64,000 bases of DNA, from NCBI RefSeq assembly GCF_002216775.1, contig NZ_CP022315.1, positions 310,001 through 374,000 on the forward strand, written 5' to 3'. The stretch is from Virgibacillus phasianinus (lineage in GTDB: Bacteria > Bacillota > Bacilli > Bacillales > Amphibacillaceae). Shown one piece after another: positions 1-7,583 of this stretch; positions within the stretch are counted from its first letter, which is position 1, and the number at the start of each line of letters is the position of its first letter. Made by a program: the position numbers and the translations under genes. Below the pieces are notes generated by a model. The model was not told where the DNA came from, made no database searches, and saw nothing but the letters and a program-made list of their open reading frames with translations.

Positions 1-543
1 CACCGGGATATTTACACGTTTGAGCACATTTTTGAGAAAACTAAATTCCTCATGATAAAGCTTCTTCCCTTTGGTTTCTTCGGTATAACCATGCAAAGTT
101 GTAGAAATACAATCAAATCCTAATTTTTCCGCTTGTACAGCATCTTCTATCGTTGCTATATCGGCCATCAACTGGATAGTTGGTTTCTGTTCCTTCGCAT
201 ACTGTACCAAATCCCCCAGTCTAATGTCATTTGGCCTTTGCCTTTCGGTGGCGTCCATTGCAATCATTTCACATCCGCTTTCAAGCAACTCATCAATTTC
301 TTTATAAGTAGCCGTAATAAATACCTCACTGTCATCATAGTCCCGCTTCACTATACCAAGAACGGGCAAATCAACCTCATTTTTTATTTCGATAATATCT
401 TTCTTTGAATTCGCCCGTATCCCTTTTGCGCCACCCTCTTTTGCTGCGAGGGCCATTTTAGACATGATAAACGAACTATGCAAAGGCTCATCAGCTAAGG
501 CCTGACAAGAAACAATTAATTCACCTTTTATTTTATTCAACAA
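1..543 (-). CDS. nanE: N-acetylmannosamine-6-phosphate 2-epimerase, 3' end beyond window
   Basis: NanE converts ManNAc-6-P to GlcNAc-6-P in cytoplasmic sialic-acid catabolism. The translation from a TTG start runs 181 codons to the window edge, out of about 220-235 usual residues. It begins [20 protein letters not shown] and carries the family-typical segments [27 protein letters not shown] and [19 protein letters not shown]. The start is supported by an AGGAGG at 553-558, nine bases upstream of TTG. It is the last visible gene of the leftward nan operon, 24 nt behind the ROK kinase. The C-terminus is off the window, so completeness cannot be judged. Family assignment is firm. Confidence 0.9.
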   Translation of the reverse strand, partial: MLNKIKGELIVSCQALADEPLHSSFIMSKMALAAKEGGAKGIRANSKKDIIEIKNEVDLPVLGIVKRDYDDSEVFITATYKEIDELLESGCEMIAMDATERQRPNDIRLGDLVQYAKEQKPTIQLMADIATIEDAVQAEKLGFDCISTTLHGYTEETKGKKLYHEEFSFLKNVLKRVNIPV

Positions 544-563
544 TTTATATTTCCTCCTTTTTT

Positions 564-576
564 GGGGTCAGTCCCC
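564..576. repeat. Stop-spanning palindrome, GGGGACTGTCCCC family (variant)
   Basis: GGGGTCAGTCCCC on the plus strand, reading GGGGACTGACCCC on the coding strand. It contains the TGA stop of the ROK kinase, so the last residues TGD are repeat-encoded. One base differs from the other copies in the window. Confidence 0.6.
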
Positions 577-1443
577 TGTAACGAAAAATGGATATACTGC
601 GCCGTATAATGCTGCATCATTATATAATTGAGCAATTTTAATTTCTGTTTTTAAAAATTCACTTGGCAAAAACTGTGCTATTTGTTTTTGAATATGGTCT
701 AATAAGTAGTCGCCTTGGGCGGAAATTCCTCCACCAATAATGATGCATTTCGGGTCAACTAAAATAATAATTTGCGCTAGACCTTTTGCTACCTCTTTTG
801 ACCAGATTTCTATAATGGAATAGCAAGCATCGTCACTGCGTTTGGCTCGTTCGAAAACGTCTCTTGTGGATATGTCTGATCCGAGTTCATTATGAATCAT
901 TTTACTTAATGCAGATGTTGATGCTCTTGCTTCATAATTTGTTTTTGTTTTCTCATCGTATAACAAGTAGCCAACCGAATTGGCTCGATGATTAAAACCG
1001 TCCATTAAGCTAGTTTGATAGTAGGCGCCGCCAATCCCTGTTCCAAGTGTCATACAAAACACATCGTTTTCATTTACGGCTGCACCTTGCCACCGTTCAC
1101 CCAATAATGCTGCATTAACATCGTTTTCAACATGAACAGGTAAGTCAAACTTATCTATTAGGTGCTGCTTGATTGCAGTGCCTTTATAGTTTTTTATAGT
1201 TGGTCCAGCATAAATTATCTCGCCCTTTTCTCTGTCCACAATCCCTGCAGTGCTGATTCCAACTCCACTAACAGTACATATGCTTAATGCCTCATCAACA
1301 ATACTCTCTACCTGCTTGAGAAGAGCTTGTTGAATATTTTCTTTGGTCTCGACTTTTGAATGGCCATGCAATTTCCCCTGCTTGTCCATAAAAGCATATT
1401 TAATATACGTTCCACCAATATCAATTGATAGATATTCAGCCAT
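568..1443 (-). CDS. nanK: ROK-family kinase, probable N-acetylmannosamine kinase
   Basis: A ROK sugar kinase of about 291 residues. It shows the N-terminal phosphate loop IDIGGTYIKYAF, the ENDVNAALLGE catalytic segment (Asp of END is the base in ROK kinases), LGTGIGGAYY and IIIGGGIS. The usual ROK zinc motif (CxCGxxGCxE) is absent; such non-canonical ManNAc kinases are known from staphylococci. Position between gntR and nanE suggests it phosphorylates ManNAc. I chose the ATG at 1441-1443 because GGAGGGG lies 6 nt upstream; the longer reading frame to 1479 is encoded by a palindromic repeat and is unlikely to be translated. The last codons and stop lie in another copy of that repeat (564-576). 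Confidence 0.85.
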   Translation of the reverse strand: MAEYLSIDIGGTYIKYAFMDKQGKLHGHSKVETKENIQQALLKQVESIVDEALSICTVSGVGISTAGIVDREKGEIIYAGPTIKNYKGTAIKQHLIDKFDLPVHVENDVNAALLGERWQGAAVNENDVFCMTLGTGIGGAYYQTSLMDGFNHRANSVGYLLYDEKTKTNYEARASTSALSKMIHNELGSDISTRDVFERAKRSDDACYSIIEIWSKEVAKGLAQIIILVDPKCIIIGGGISAQGDYLLDHIQKQIAQFLPSEFLKTEIKIAQLYNDAALYGAVYPFFVTGD

Positions 1444-1463
1444 AACACCCCTCCTATCCGGGC

Positions 1464-1516
1464 GGGGACAGTCCCCCACCGCTTTACCACTTTAGCGCAA
1501 CGGGGGACTGTCCCCC
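1464..1516. repeat. Paired GGGGACTGTCCCC palindromes between gntR and nanK
   Basis: GGGGACAGTCCCC at 1464-1476 and GGGGGACTGTCCCCC at 1502-1516 flank a smaller hairpin (CGCT...AGCG). Each arm is self-complementary apart from its centre, and the arms also pair with each other, so the transcript can form either two small hairpins or one long one. The right arm stops one base from the gntR stop codon at 1518. The nanK ribosome binding site follows immediately after the left arm. Related copies occur at 564-576, 24285-24298 and 24365-24379. Confidence 0.75.
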
Positions 1517-1517
1517 T

Positions 1518-2189
1518 CTAGATTTTTGTTTTCTTCATATGTCGTGTCAGTAGTTCTTTCGCTTGATCTGCTTTTTTGTTAAGTAATGCTTCGACTATTT
1601 CTTCATGTTCTGCTATCAACGTTTGATACTCATCTATTGTCAAATGAATATGTTTCACTTCGAAAAAGTAACTGGTAATCATATTTGTCATTTGGATAAA
1701 CAAATAATTGTTTGTTGCTTGCAATATCTGTTTATGAAACTTACTATCCGCTTCTCTAAACTCCTCAAGGGTTGTTGCTTCCTTGCTTTCTTCAACAACT
1801 TCCTTTAACCGCTGCAGTTCAACTCGGCTATGGTTATTTACGATCTCGTCAATAGCACTGGATTCAAATATAATACGCAGACTTAATATATCCTGTATTT
1901 TTCCGCCATTAATTTGCCAGAGAAAGAAAAAGTTGTTTAACAGATTATCAATATTTGATTCATTTAAGAAGGCACCCTGCCCTTGCCTGACCCGTATCAC
2001 GCCAGTATTTTCAAGGTAACTTAAAGCCTCCCTGATTACCGATCTGCTAACACCGAACATTTCCACGAATTTACGCTCGGTTGGTAGCTTGTCCCCTGCT
2101 TTTAAATGATGATCAATCATATACTTTTTAATTTCTTCAATAACTGTTTTTTTTAGCGATGTTCTCTCTGTCTCTTTAATTGGATCCAT
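1518..2189 (-). CDS. FadR/GntR-family transcriptional regulator (first of two)
   Basis: A 223-residue regulator. The N-terminal winged helix-turn-helix is at residues 20-80 (AGDKLPTERKFVEMFGVSRSVIREALSYLENTGVIRVRQGQG) and a helical FCD ligand domain follows. It lies one base downstream of a second FadR-type regulator and upstream of the sialic-acid kinase gene, so it probably senses a sugar phosphate or sialic acid and controls the nan genes. The two regulators are only distantly similar, so this is not a fresh duplication. Start ATG 2187-2189 has GGAGG about 12 nt upstream, inside the end of the preceding gene, implying coupled translation. The ligand is unknown. Confidence 0.85.
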   Translation of the reverse strand: MDPIKETERTSLKKTVIEEIKKYMIDHHLKAGDKLPTERKFVEMFGVSRSVIREALSYLENTGVIRVRQGQGAFLNESNIDNLLNNFFFLWQINGGKIQDILSLRIIFESSAIDEIVNNHSRVELQRLKEVVEESKEATTLEEFREADSKFHKQILQATNNYLFIQMTNMITSYFFEVKHIHLTIDEYQTLIAEHEEIVEALLNKKADQAKELLTRHMKKTKI

Positions 2190-2190
2190 A

Positions 2191-2880
2191 TCAATCTTTT
2201 TCCTCCATCTGATTAATAAATGCTAGAATTGGCTCAAAATGATTTGACATTATCTGCTGGGCTAATGGCAAGTTTTTGTTTTCTATTGCCTGAATAGTTT
2301 TTAGGTGCTGCTTATATGCCTCTATCAACTCGTTTTCCTTTTCCACTAAATCTATTTTCACAAGAGAGAAGTACTCGTTGATAATTTCACTAAAATTATA
2401 ATAGGACTCATTATCCGTCGCTTTAATCAGTGACTGATGAAAGAGCCGATCAAACTTTTTTGTATCCTGTTTTTCGATAACCTGTTGATAATACGACTCA
2501 TTTATTTCATTAAGCCTGGCAATGTTCACGTTAACATCTTTTTCAATGATTAACCGCAATGCCCCAAGCTCGATAATTTTTCTTATTTCTATTAATTCTC
2601 TTATTTTCACGCCATGTGTATCGTAATGGTGTTTCAAAATTGTATTAATTGAACCAAGGTTCCCCGCAATATAGACCCCGCCACCGGGCTTCACTTGTAA
2701 AATACCTACTGTTTGCAGCGAAATTAATGCCTCTCGCACTACAGTACGACTAACCTGCAGGAGATCAACCAATTCTTTTTCTGACAAATATTTGTCGCCT
2801 GGCCTTAAACCTTTTTCTGTAATAGAACTCTTAATCCGTTCCACTACTATATCCACTAATGACGTCTTCTGTATCCCCAT
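2191..2880 (-). CDS. FadR/GntR-family transcriptional regulator (second of two)
   Basis: A 229-residue regulator with an N-terminal GntR winged helix (RPGDKYLSEKELVDLLQVSRTVVREALISLQTVGILQVKPGGGVYI) and a C-terminal helical FCD domain. It is the first gene of the leftward operon and faces nanA across a 177-bp divergent promoter region, the usual arrangement for the controlling repressor of a sugar-acid locus. It likely binds operators in 2881-3057. The downstream regulator starts one base after its TGA stop. Carrying two FadR regulators in one catabolic operon is unusual; one may control the kinase/epimerase branch and the other the lyase/transporter branch, but that is inference. Confidence 0.85.
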   Translation of the reverse strand: MGIQKTSLVDIVVERIKSSITEKGLRPGDKYLSEKELVDLLQVSRTVVREALISLQTVGILQVKPGGGVYIAGNLGSINTILKHHYDTHGVKIRELIEIRKIIELGALRLIIEKDVNVNIARLNEINESYYQQVIEKQDTKKFDRLFHQSLIKATDNESYYNFSEIINEYFSLVKIDLVEKENELIEAYKQHLKTIQAIENKNLPLAQQIMSNHFEPILAFINQMEEKD

Positions 2881-3057
2881 ATCAACACCTCTATTTTTTC
2901 ATAATACCATATATTGCAAGAGCGTTTGTGAAAGCCCTTACCAAAAATCATTGACTTTTGATTATGAAGCTTTTATTATGAAGGTACAAATAAAATTGGT
3001 CTGACAATATTATATCTTTGTTAGTACATTTTATCAATTTATATAGGAGGCGTTAAT
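2881..3057. promoter_or_regulatory. Divergent nan promoter region
   Basis: Rightward promoter: TTGACT at 2951-2956, 17-bp spacer, TATTAT at 2974-2979, then a leader with imperfect dyads (TTGGTCTGACAA at 2996-3007 and the GTTAGTAC stretch near 3020-3027) that could be GntR-type operators. The GTG start of nanA has AGGAGG at 3045-3050. The leftward promoter for the regulators must also lie here, but I could not fix it. Confidence 0.6.
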
Positions 3058-3927
3058 GTGAAAGGTTTATTTTCCGCTTTACTCGTCCCATTTGATGAGG
3101 AAGGCAACATTAAAGAACAAGGTTTACGCGAAATCGTTAGACAAAATATAGATGTTCAACAGGTAGATGGGCTATATGTTAATGGTAGTTCCGGTGAGAA
3201 CTTCATGCTGACTACTGAACAAAAAAAAGCTGTTTTTAAAATTGCAAGCGAGGAGAACAATGGCGATGTTAAGCTTATCGCACAAGTAGGATCTATTAAT
3301 CTCGACGAAGCTATCGAACTTGGGAAATACGCAACGGAGCTAGGATATGATAGTTTATCTGCTGTCACACCTTTTTACTATAAATTTACCTTCGATGAGA
3401 TCAAAAATTATTATAATGCGATTACTGAAGCAACTGGCAATAATATGATTATCTATGCCATTCCGGCCCTGACAGGTGTATCCGTGTCAATGGATCAATT
3501 TGATGAGCTCTTTCAAAATGAAAAAATTATTGGCGTGAAATACACAGACGCAAACTTCTTTATGCTAGAACGCTTAAGAAAAAAATATCCTAACAAACTC
3601 ATCTATTCCGGATTTGATGAAATGCTGATTTATGGTGTAGTATCCGGGGTTGACGGTGCAATCGGCAGTACATTTAATATCAATGGAAAACGGGCTAAAC
3701 AGATTATGGAACTATGCCACGCTGGTAAAGTTGCTGAAGCCTATGAAGTACAGCATGTAACAAATGATTTAATAGAAAAGGTTTTGGACTTAGGCTTGTA
3801 CCAAACATTGAAAGAAGTTCTAAATGTCAAAGGTATTGACGCTGGAATCTGTAAAAAACCCATGCATTCCTTTGATTCAGGTAAAAAAGGAGAAGTCAAA
3901 CAACTGGTAACTGATTTCGATTTATAA
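3058..3927 (+). CDS. nanA: N-acetylneuraminate lyase (DHDPS/NAL family)
   Basis: A 289-residue class I aldolase that cleaves sialic acid to ManNAc and pyruvate. Visible hallmarks are the substrate loop [10 protein letters not shown], the YAIPALTG segment with the catalytic Tyr, and the Schiff-base lysine in IGVKYTD. The length matches bacterial NanA. The GTG start is fixed by AGGAGG seven bases upstream; the overlapping ATG at 3056 is followed at once by a stop. It is the first gene of the rightward transcription unit with the symporter and is divergent from the GntR/kinase/epimerase operon, which completes the route from sialic acid to GlcNAc-6-P. A role with a related 2-keto acid cannot be excluded, but nanE makes sialic acid most likely. 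Confidence 0.92.
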   Translation: MKGLFSALLVPFDEEGNIKEQGLREIVRQNIDVQQVDGLYVNGSSGENFMLTTEQKKAVFKIASEENNGDVKLIAQVGSINLDEAIELGKYATELGYDSLSAVTPFYYKFTFDEIKNYYNAITEATGNNMIIYAIPALTGVSVSMDQFDELFQNEKIIGVKYTDANFFMLERLRKKYPNKLIYSGFDEMLIYGVVSGVDGAIGSTFNINGKRAKQIMELCHAGKVAEAYEVQHVTNDLIEKVLDLGLYQTLKEVLNVKGIDAGICKKPMHSFDSGKKGEVKQLVTDFDL

Positions 3928-3934
3928 TAGGTAA

Positions 3935-3960
3935 GGCAAAGGTCTTGATAGACTTTTGCC
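3935..3960 (+). terminator. Intercistronic stem-loop between nanA and nanT
   Basis: GGCAAAGGTCT pairs with AGACTTTTGCC around a short loop. No T-run follows, so it is more likely an attenuating or mRNA-stabilising hairpin than a full terminator. A catabolite-like sequence (core AAAGCGCTT) follows at about 3967-3983, with two mismatches to the cre consensus. Confidence 0.5.
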
Positions 3961-4005
3961 GAAAAATAAGAAAGCGCTTCATTATATTTAAAGGGGGAAC
4001 TTATA

Positions 4006-5523
4006 ATGGATAAAGTAGGTCTTGGTGCAATTAACTGGATCGTGTTAGTTGTCTATTTAGTTGCAATGTTAGGGGTAGGCGTTTACTTCACAAAAAGATC
4101 AGGAAAAAACACAGATGCATTCTTTACCGCAAGTGGTAAAATTCCTGCCTGGGCAGCAGGGTTCAGTATCTATGCAACAACATTAAGTGCGATTACTTTT
4201 ATGTCAACACCTGAACAGGCATTTTTGACAGATTGGTCATATGCGGCAGGTAACCTTGCGATATTCGCAATTATACCTGTATTAATCTACTTTTACATTC
4301 CGTTCTTTAGAAAATTGAATGTAACAACAGCCTATGAATATTTAGAAGAACGATTTGGTGTCTCGTTGCGCGTAATCGGAAGTTTATTATTTATTCTTTT
4401 CCATATTGGTCGTGTCGCCATTGTTATTTATCTGCCGACATTAGCCATTACTTCTGTATCAAACATTAATCCAATTTTAATCGCTTCCGCTGTTGGCGGT
4501 TTATGTATCATCTATACGTTCTTAGGTGGTATGGAAGGTGTTATTTGGAGCGATGTTATTCAAGGAATTTTATTACTTGGGGGCGCACTACTAGTTGTTA
4601 TATTAGGTATTTTCACCATTAACGGCGGCTTCTCGACTGTAATAAGCGATGCATTAGCTAATGATAAATTGATCACCGTGGATAATTTCCAATTTGGGGC
4701 AGCAGCTGCTGCAATTCCAATTATCTTTATCGGTTCGATTTTTAATAACCTGCATCAATACACCGCAAGTCAGGATGTTGTGCAGCGTTACCAAACAACC
4801 AGTTCTATAAAAGAAACAAATAAATCACTTTGGACAAACGGTATTTTAGCTCTCGTTACGATTCCAATCTTCTATGGAATGGGTACTGTTCTTTACAGTT
4901 ACTATTCAAATGTGGAAGCACTTCCTGATGGATTTAATACCTCAGCGGTCGTTCCTTATTTTATCGTAACAACCTTGCCTGTTGGTGTTGCAGGTTTACT
5001 GATTGCTGCGATATTCGCGGCTTGTCAATCAACGATTTCATCTAGTTTAAACAGTCTTTCAGCATGTGTGACGGTTGATTTTAAACAACGATTCTTTGGT
5101 AAAACCGGTCAGGATGTATGGATTGCAAGAATAGCTATTATTATTGCCGGTATTCTTGGAATGGCTGCTGCGCTCTATTTGGTTTCCACCAATCGTGCGG
5201 AAACATGGAACTTGTTCTTAGCGCTTACTGGATTGTTCGGTGTGCCAATAGCGGGTATCTTTGCCCTCGGAATCTTTACCAAACGGGCAAATGCACCTGG
5301 GGTATTAATCGGATTATTCTTAAGTGCGATTACTTCCTACTTTATTCAGCAAACAGACTTGACACCATTTGCCGTTAGTGTCGTCTCATTCTTTACATCA
5401 TTTATATTTGGATATGTAGCAAGTTTCTTCTTCCCGAAATATAACAAAAATACAACTGGGCTTACTATTTTCAGTAGAAATGAAGCATATGTTAAGCCTG
5501 ATTCAAAGACTAAAGTTTCATAA
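4006..5523 (+). CDS. nanT: Sodium:solute symporter, probable sialic acid transporter
   Basis: A 505-residue integral membrane protein of the SSS family with about 13 hydrophobic segments. The N-terminal part (GVYFTKRSGKNTDAFFTASG, IPAWAAGFSIYATTLSAITF) resembles SiaT-type Na+/sialic acid symporters. The gene follows nanA by 78 bp and is probably co-transcribed, so it most likely imports the lyase substrate. Start ATG has AAGGGGGAA upstream. Its stop is followed after 12 bp by a MITE whose hairpin ends the transcription unit. The symbol nanT here denotes function, not homology to the E. coli MFS NanT. Confidence 0.85.
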   Translation: MDKVGLGAINWIVLVVYLVAMLGVGVYFTKRSGKNTDAFFTASGKIPAWAAGFSIYATTLSAITFMSTPEQAFLTDWSYAAGNLAIFAIIPVLIYFYIPFFRKLNVTTAYEYLEERFGVSLRVIGSLLFILFHIGRVAIVIYLPTLAITSVSNINPILIASAVGGLCIIYTFLGGMEGVIWSDVIQGILLLGGALLVVILGIFTINGGFSTVISDALANDKLITVDNFQFGAAAAAIPIIFIGSIFNNLHQYTASQDVVQRYQTTSSIKETNKSLWTNGILALVTIPIFYGMGTVLYSYYSNVEALPDGFNTSAVVPYFIVTTLPVGVAGLLIAAIFAACQSTISSSLNSLSACVTVDFKQRFFGKTGQDVWIARIAIIIAGILGMAAALYLVSTNRAETWNLFLALTGLFGVPIAGIFALGIFTKRANAPGVLIGLFLSAITSYFIQQTDLTPFAVSVVSFFTSFIFGYVASFFFPKYNKNTTGLTIFSRNEAYVKPDSKTKVS

Positions 5524-5535
5524 TTAGAAAAGTGT

Positions 5536-5869
5536 AAGAGGCTGAGACAAAAGTGATTCAGTCATGGGGAAATCCGAACTATGATTCCAAATTCTTTAAT
5601 TAGAATTTGGATTAGTTCGGATATTTTTCTTGGCTGTTTTTTAAACCTTATTGCGAATTGTCCATAAACTGCAACGTAACTAAAAATTATCACCCCGGCG
5701 GTCGCTGCGGAAAGCAACGGTCCGCAGCGGAAAACAACCCAGCGCATCTGTCGCTATTTATATCAACTGCGAATTAGATCCGACTATTTAAAAATTAACG
5801 TTTTAAACTGGCTACCCTGTGATTGTTCGTCTTTGACTCAAATATTTTAATTATGTCCCAGCCTTTTAC
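5536..5869. mobile_element. MITE with IS1182-type terminal inverted repeats (copy 1)
   Basis: A 334-bp non-coding element. The left end AAGAGGCTGAGACA and right end TGTCCCAGCCTTTT are inverted repeats that match the ends of the full IS at 46982-48825. Inside are a long hairpin (5572-5622) and a GC-rich stretch around 5697-5750 containing GCAACGGTCCGCAGCGG. Both are shared with copy 2 at 10355-10560, although the GC-rich part is inverted there relative to the hairpin. It begins 12 bp after the nanT stop. I see no transposase and no clear target-site duplication. Confidence 0.75.
5572..5628 (+). terminator. MITE-borne rho-independent terminator behind nanT
   Basis: A near-perfect 51-base hairpin (ATCCGAACT... 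pairing with ...AGTTCGGAT) followed by ATTTTTCTT. It lies 48 bp after the nanT stop and is part of the MITE. Confidence 0.75.
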
Positions 5870-5918
5870 GCTAAACATATTTTCGTTTATACTTCCTTAA
5901 AGTATAGAACAAATCCAC

Positions 5919-5947
5919 TTGACTACTATTTCCAACTGGTATAAAGT
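5919..5947 (+). promoter_or_regulatory. Promoter of the S-box leader
   Basis: TTGACT at 5919-5924 with TAAAGT at 5942-5947 (17-bp spacer), overlapping an alternative TATAAA at 5940-5945. It starts the SAM riboswitch leader. Confidence 0.55.
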
Positions 5948-5993
5948 ATGAAAAAAGAAGTTAACAGAATACAAACTAATTTTATAGCTTCAG

Positions 5994-6094
5994 CTTATCA
6001 AGAGAGGTATAGGGACTGGCCCGATGACACCTCAGCAACCAGCCAATTATGGCACGGTGCTAATTCCACCAGGTACTAGTTACCGGCAGATAAG
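5994..6094 (+). promoter_or_regulatory. SAM-I (S-box) riboswitch aptamer
   Basis: P1 stem CTTATC/GATAAG encloses the conserved core: AGAGAGGTATAGGGACTGGC, CCGATGACACCTCAGCAACC and GGCACGGTGCTAATTCC. These are hallmark S-box sequences. SAM binding should stabilise P1 and release the downstream terminator hairpin, shutting off the MetE-like gene when SAM is plentiful. Confidence 0.95.
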
Positions 6095-6111
6095 AAGAAT
6101 GATTATCCACT

Positions 6112-6152
6112 AAGGGCCTTCTTCTTTATAGAGGGCCCTTATTATATTTTTC
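6112..6152 (+). terminator. S-box expression-platform terminator
   Basis: AAGGGCC pairs with GGCCCTT across a 14-base loop and is followed by a T-rich run. The left side can instead pair with sequence next to P1 (antiterminator). Confidence 0.85.
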
Positions 6153-6191
6153 TTCTGTCAAAAAATCACACAAAGAAAGTGGGAATGATGA

Positions 6192-7319
6192 ATGGTACAA
6201 TCACAGCAATCCGAGCCAAAAACAAACCATGTAGTAGCGCCATTTCGTGGTGATCATGTAGGGAGCTTGTTACGATCCGACCGAATTAAATGGGCACGAA
6301 TCCAAAAAATAACTGGAGAATTAACTTCTGATGAATTGCGTCTGATTGAAGATGCTGAAATCACAAGAATTGTAGAAAAACAAAAGGAAGTTGGATTACA
6401 GGCTGTAACAGATGGGGAGTTCCGCAGGGCCTGGTGGCATTTTGACTTTCTGGAAAACCTGGAAGGTGTAGAAGGCTATGAATCAGATAGCGGCATTCAG
6501 TTCCATGGAACAAAAACAAAAGCGCATGCAATAAAAGTAACAGGCAAAATCAACTTTCACAACCATCCAATGCTGGAACATTATAAATTCCTTCATAATA
6601 TTGCAGGTTCCCATACAGCTAAGATGACTATCCCAAGCCCAAATATGCTTTATTTTCGAGGGGATTTTGAAAATGACTTGTATGACGACCAAGACCTGCT
6701 GTTACGGGATTTAACCCAAGCGTACCAAAAGGCGATTCAAGCCTTCTATGATGCAGGCTGCCGCTACTTACAATTGGATGATACCTCATGGTCTCTGTTC
6801 TTCTCGGAGCATGGTCATGAACAAATTCGGGCAAAAGGACAGGAACCAGAGCAACTGCAGCAGTTCTTTGCCAAATTAATTAATACGTCAATTGCTAAAA
6901 AACCAGCTGACATGCGGATAACCATGCATATTTGCCGTGGTAATTTTAAATCAACGTATGCAGCTTCTGGAGGTTATGACGCCGTTTCAGAAACATTGTT
7001 TGATGGGCTGGATGTAGATGGGTTATTCCTTGAGTATGACGATGAACGTTCAGGCGGGTTTGAACCGCTCCGCTATGTGAAACGCCCCGACTTGCAACTA
7101 GTCCTAGGCCTAGTCACATCTAAATTCGGTGAGCTAGAAGATCCTGAATTAGTTAAACGAAGGATTGATAAAGCAGCAAGTTTTGTGAATATAAATCAAC
7201 TGTGTTTAAGCCCGCAGTGTGGCTTTGCATCGACTGAGGAAGGAAATATTTTATCCGAAAAAGAACAATGGGAAAAACTTAGACATGTTGTTACCATTGC
7301 CAATGAAGTTTGGAAGTAG
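6192..7319 (+). CDS. Short cobalamin-independent methionine synthase homologue (YxjG/YxjH type)
   Basis: A 375-residue protein equivalent to the C-terminal catalytic half of MetE, as in B. subtilis YxjG and YxjH. It begins with the family-like VVAPFRGDHVGSLLRSDR. Zinc ligands are recognisable in MHICRGN (His, Cys) and SPQCGFAS (Cys), with an acidic residue in FLEYDDERS. It probably transfers a methyl group to homocysteine or a related thiol, with a donor that need not be methyl-tetrahydropteroyl-triglutamate because the N-terminal half of MetE is missing. The S-box leader immediately upstream independently places it in methionine supply. Start ATG 6192 has AAAGTGGGA upstream; the nearby ATGs are out of frame. 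Confidence 0.88.
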   Translation: MVQSQQSEPKTNHVVAPFRGDHVGSLLRSDRIKWARIQKITGELTSDELRLIEDAEITRIVEKQKEVGLQAVTDGEFRRAWWHFDFLENLEGVEGYESDSGIQFHGTKTKAHAIKVTGKINFHNHPMLEHYKFLHNIAGSHTAKMTIPSPNMLYFRGDFENDLYDDQDLLLRDLTQAYQKAIQAFYDAGCRYLQLDDTSWSLFFSEHGHEQIRAKGQEPEQLQQFFAKLINTSIAKKPADMRITMHICRGNFKSTYAASGGYDAVSETLFDGLDVDGLFLEYDDERSGGFEPLRYVKRPDLQLVLGLVTSKFGELEDPELVKRRIDKAASFVNINQLCLSPQCGFASTEEGNILSEKEQWEKLRHVVTIANEVWK

Positions 7320-7327
7320 GTTTAAAT

Positions 7328-7361
7328 AAAAAAGTGAAGAGCCCACCACCCTTCACTTTTT
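7328..7361. terminator. Bidirectional terminator
   Basis: AAAAAAGTGAAG pairs with CTTCACTTTTT. It lies between the convergent MetE-like gene and the small gene at 7368-7532 and serves both. Confidence 0.75.
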
Positions 7362-7367
7362 ATAAAT

Positions 7368-7532
7368 TTATCTCTCACTTGGATCATATTCATCATACAT
7401 TAGCCTGGTAACTTTTGTAGATTCACCATTCTCAATTTCAGCCTGTGTTGCTTTTTTATCAAGAGCATCTTCAGGAGCACCTGGAGCAACAACACTGTCG
7501 TCTATTTGTGACTTCCTTTTCTTTTGATCCAT
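7368..7532 (-). CDS. Small hydrophilic protein, 54 residues, unknown function
   Basis: The frame starts at ATG 7530-7532 with AGGAGGG nine bases upstream and ends with TAA before the bidirectional terminator. The protein starts MDQKKRKSQIDDSVVAPG and is highly charged, with no signal peptide or membrane segment. It lies 51 bp downstream of the CotA-type oxidase in the same direction and may be co-transcribed. I do not recognise the family. The strong ribosome binding site and its own terminator make it a likely real gene. Confidence 0.6.
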   Translation of the reverse strand: MDQKKRKSQIDDSVVAPGAPEDALDKKATQAEIENGESTKVTRLMYDEYDPSER

Positions 7533-7583
7533 CTATAATCCCTCCTATAACCTTATTTTGCCTAAAAAAGGAGGAATTATCAT

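Noticed and set aside
1444-1479. N-terminal extension of the ROK kinase (MGDCPRPDRRGV)
   Set aside because: It is encoded by the palindromic repeat; the ATG at 1441-1443 has a proper ribosome binding site.
3967-3983. cre-like site in front of nanT
   Set aside because: Two mismatches to the cre consensus. Mentioned, but not called as a site.
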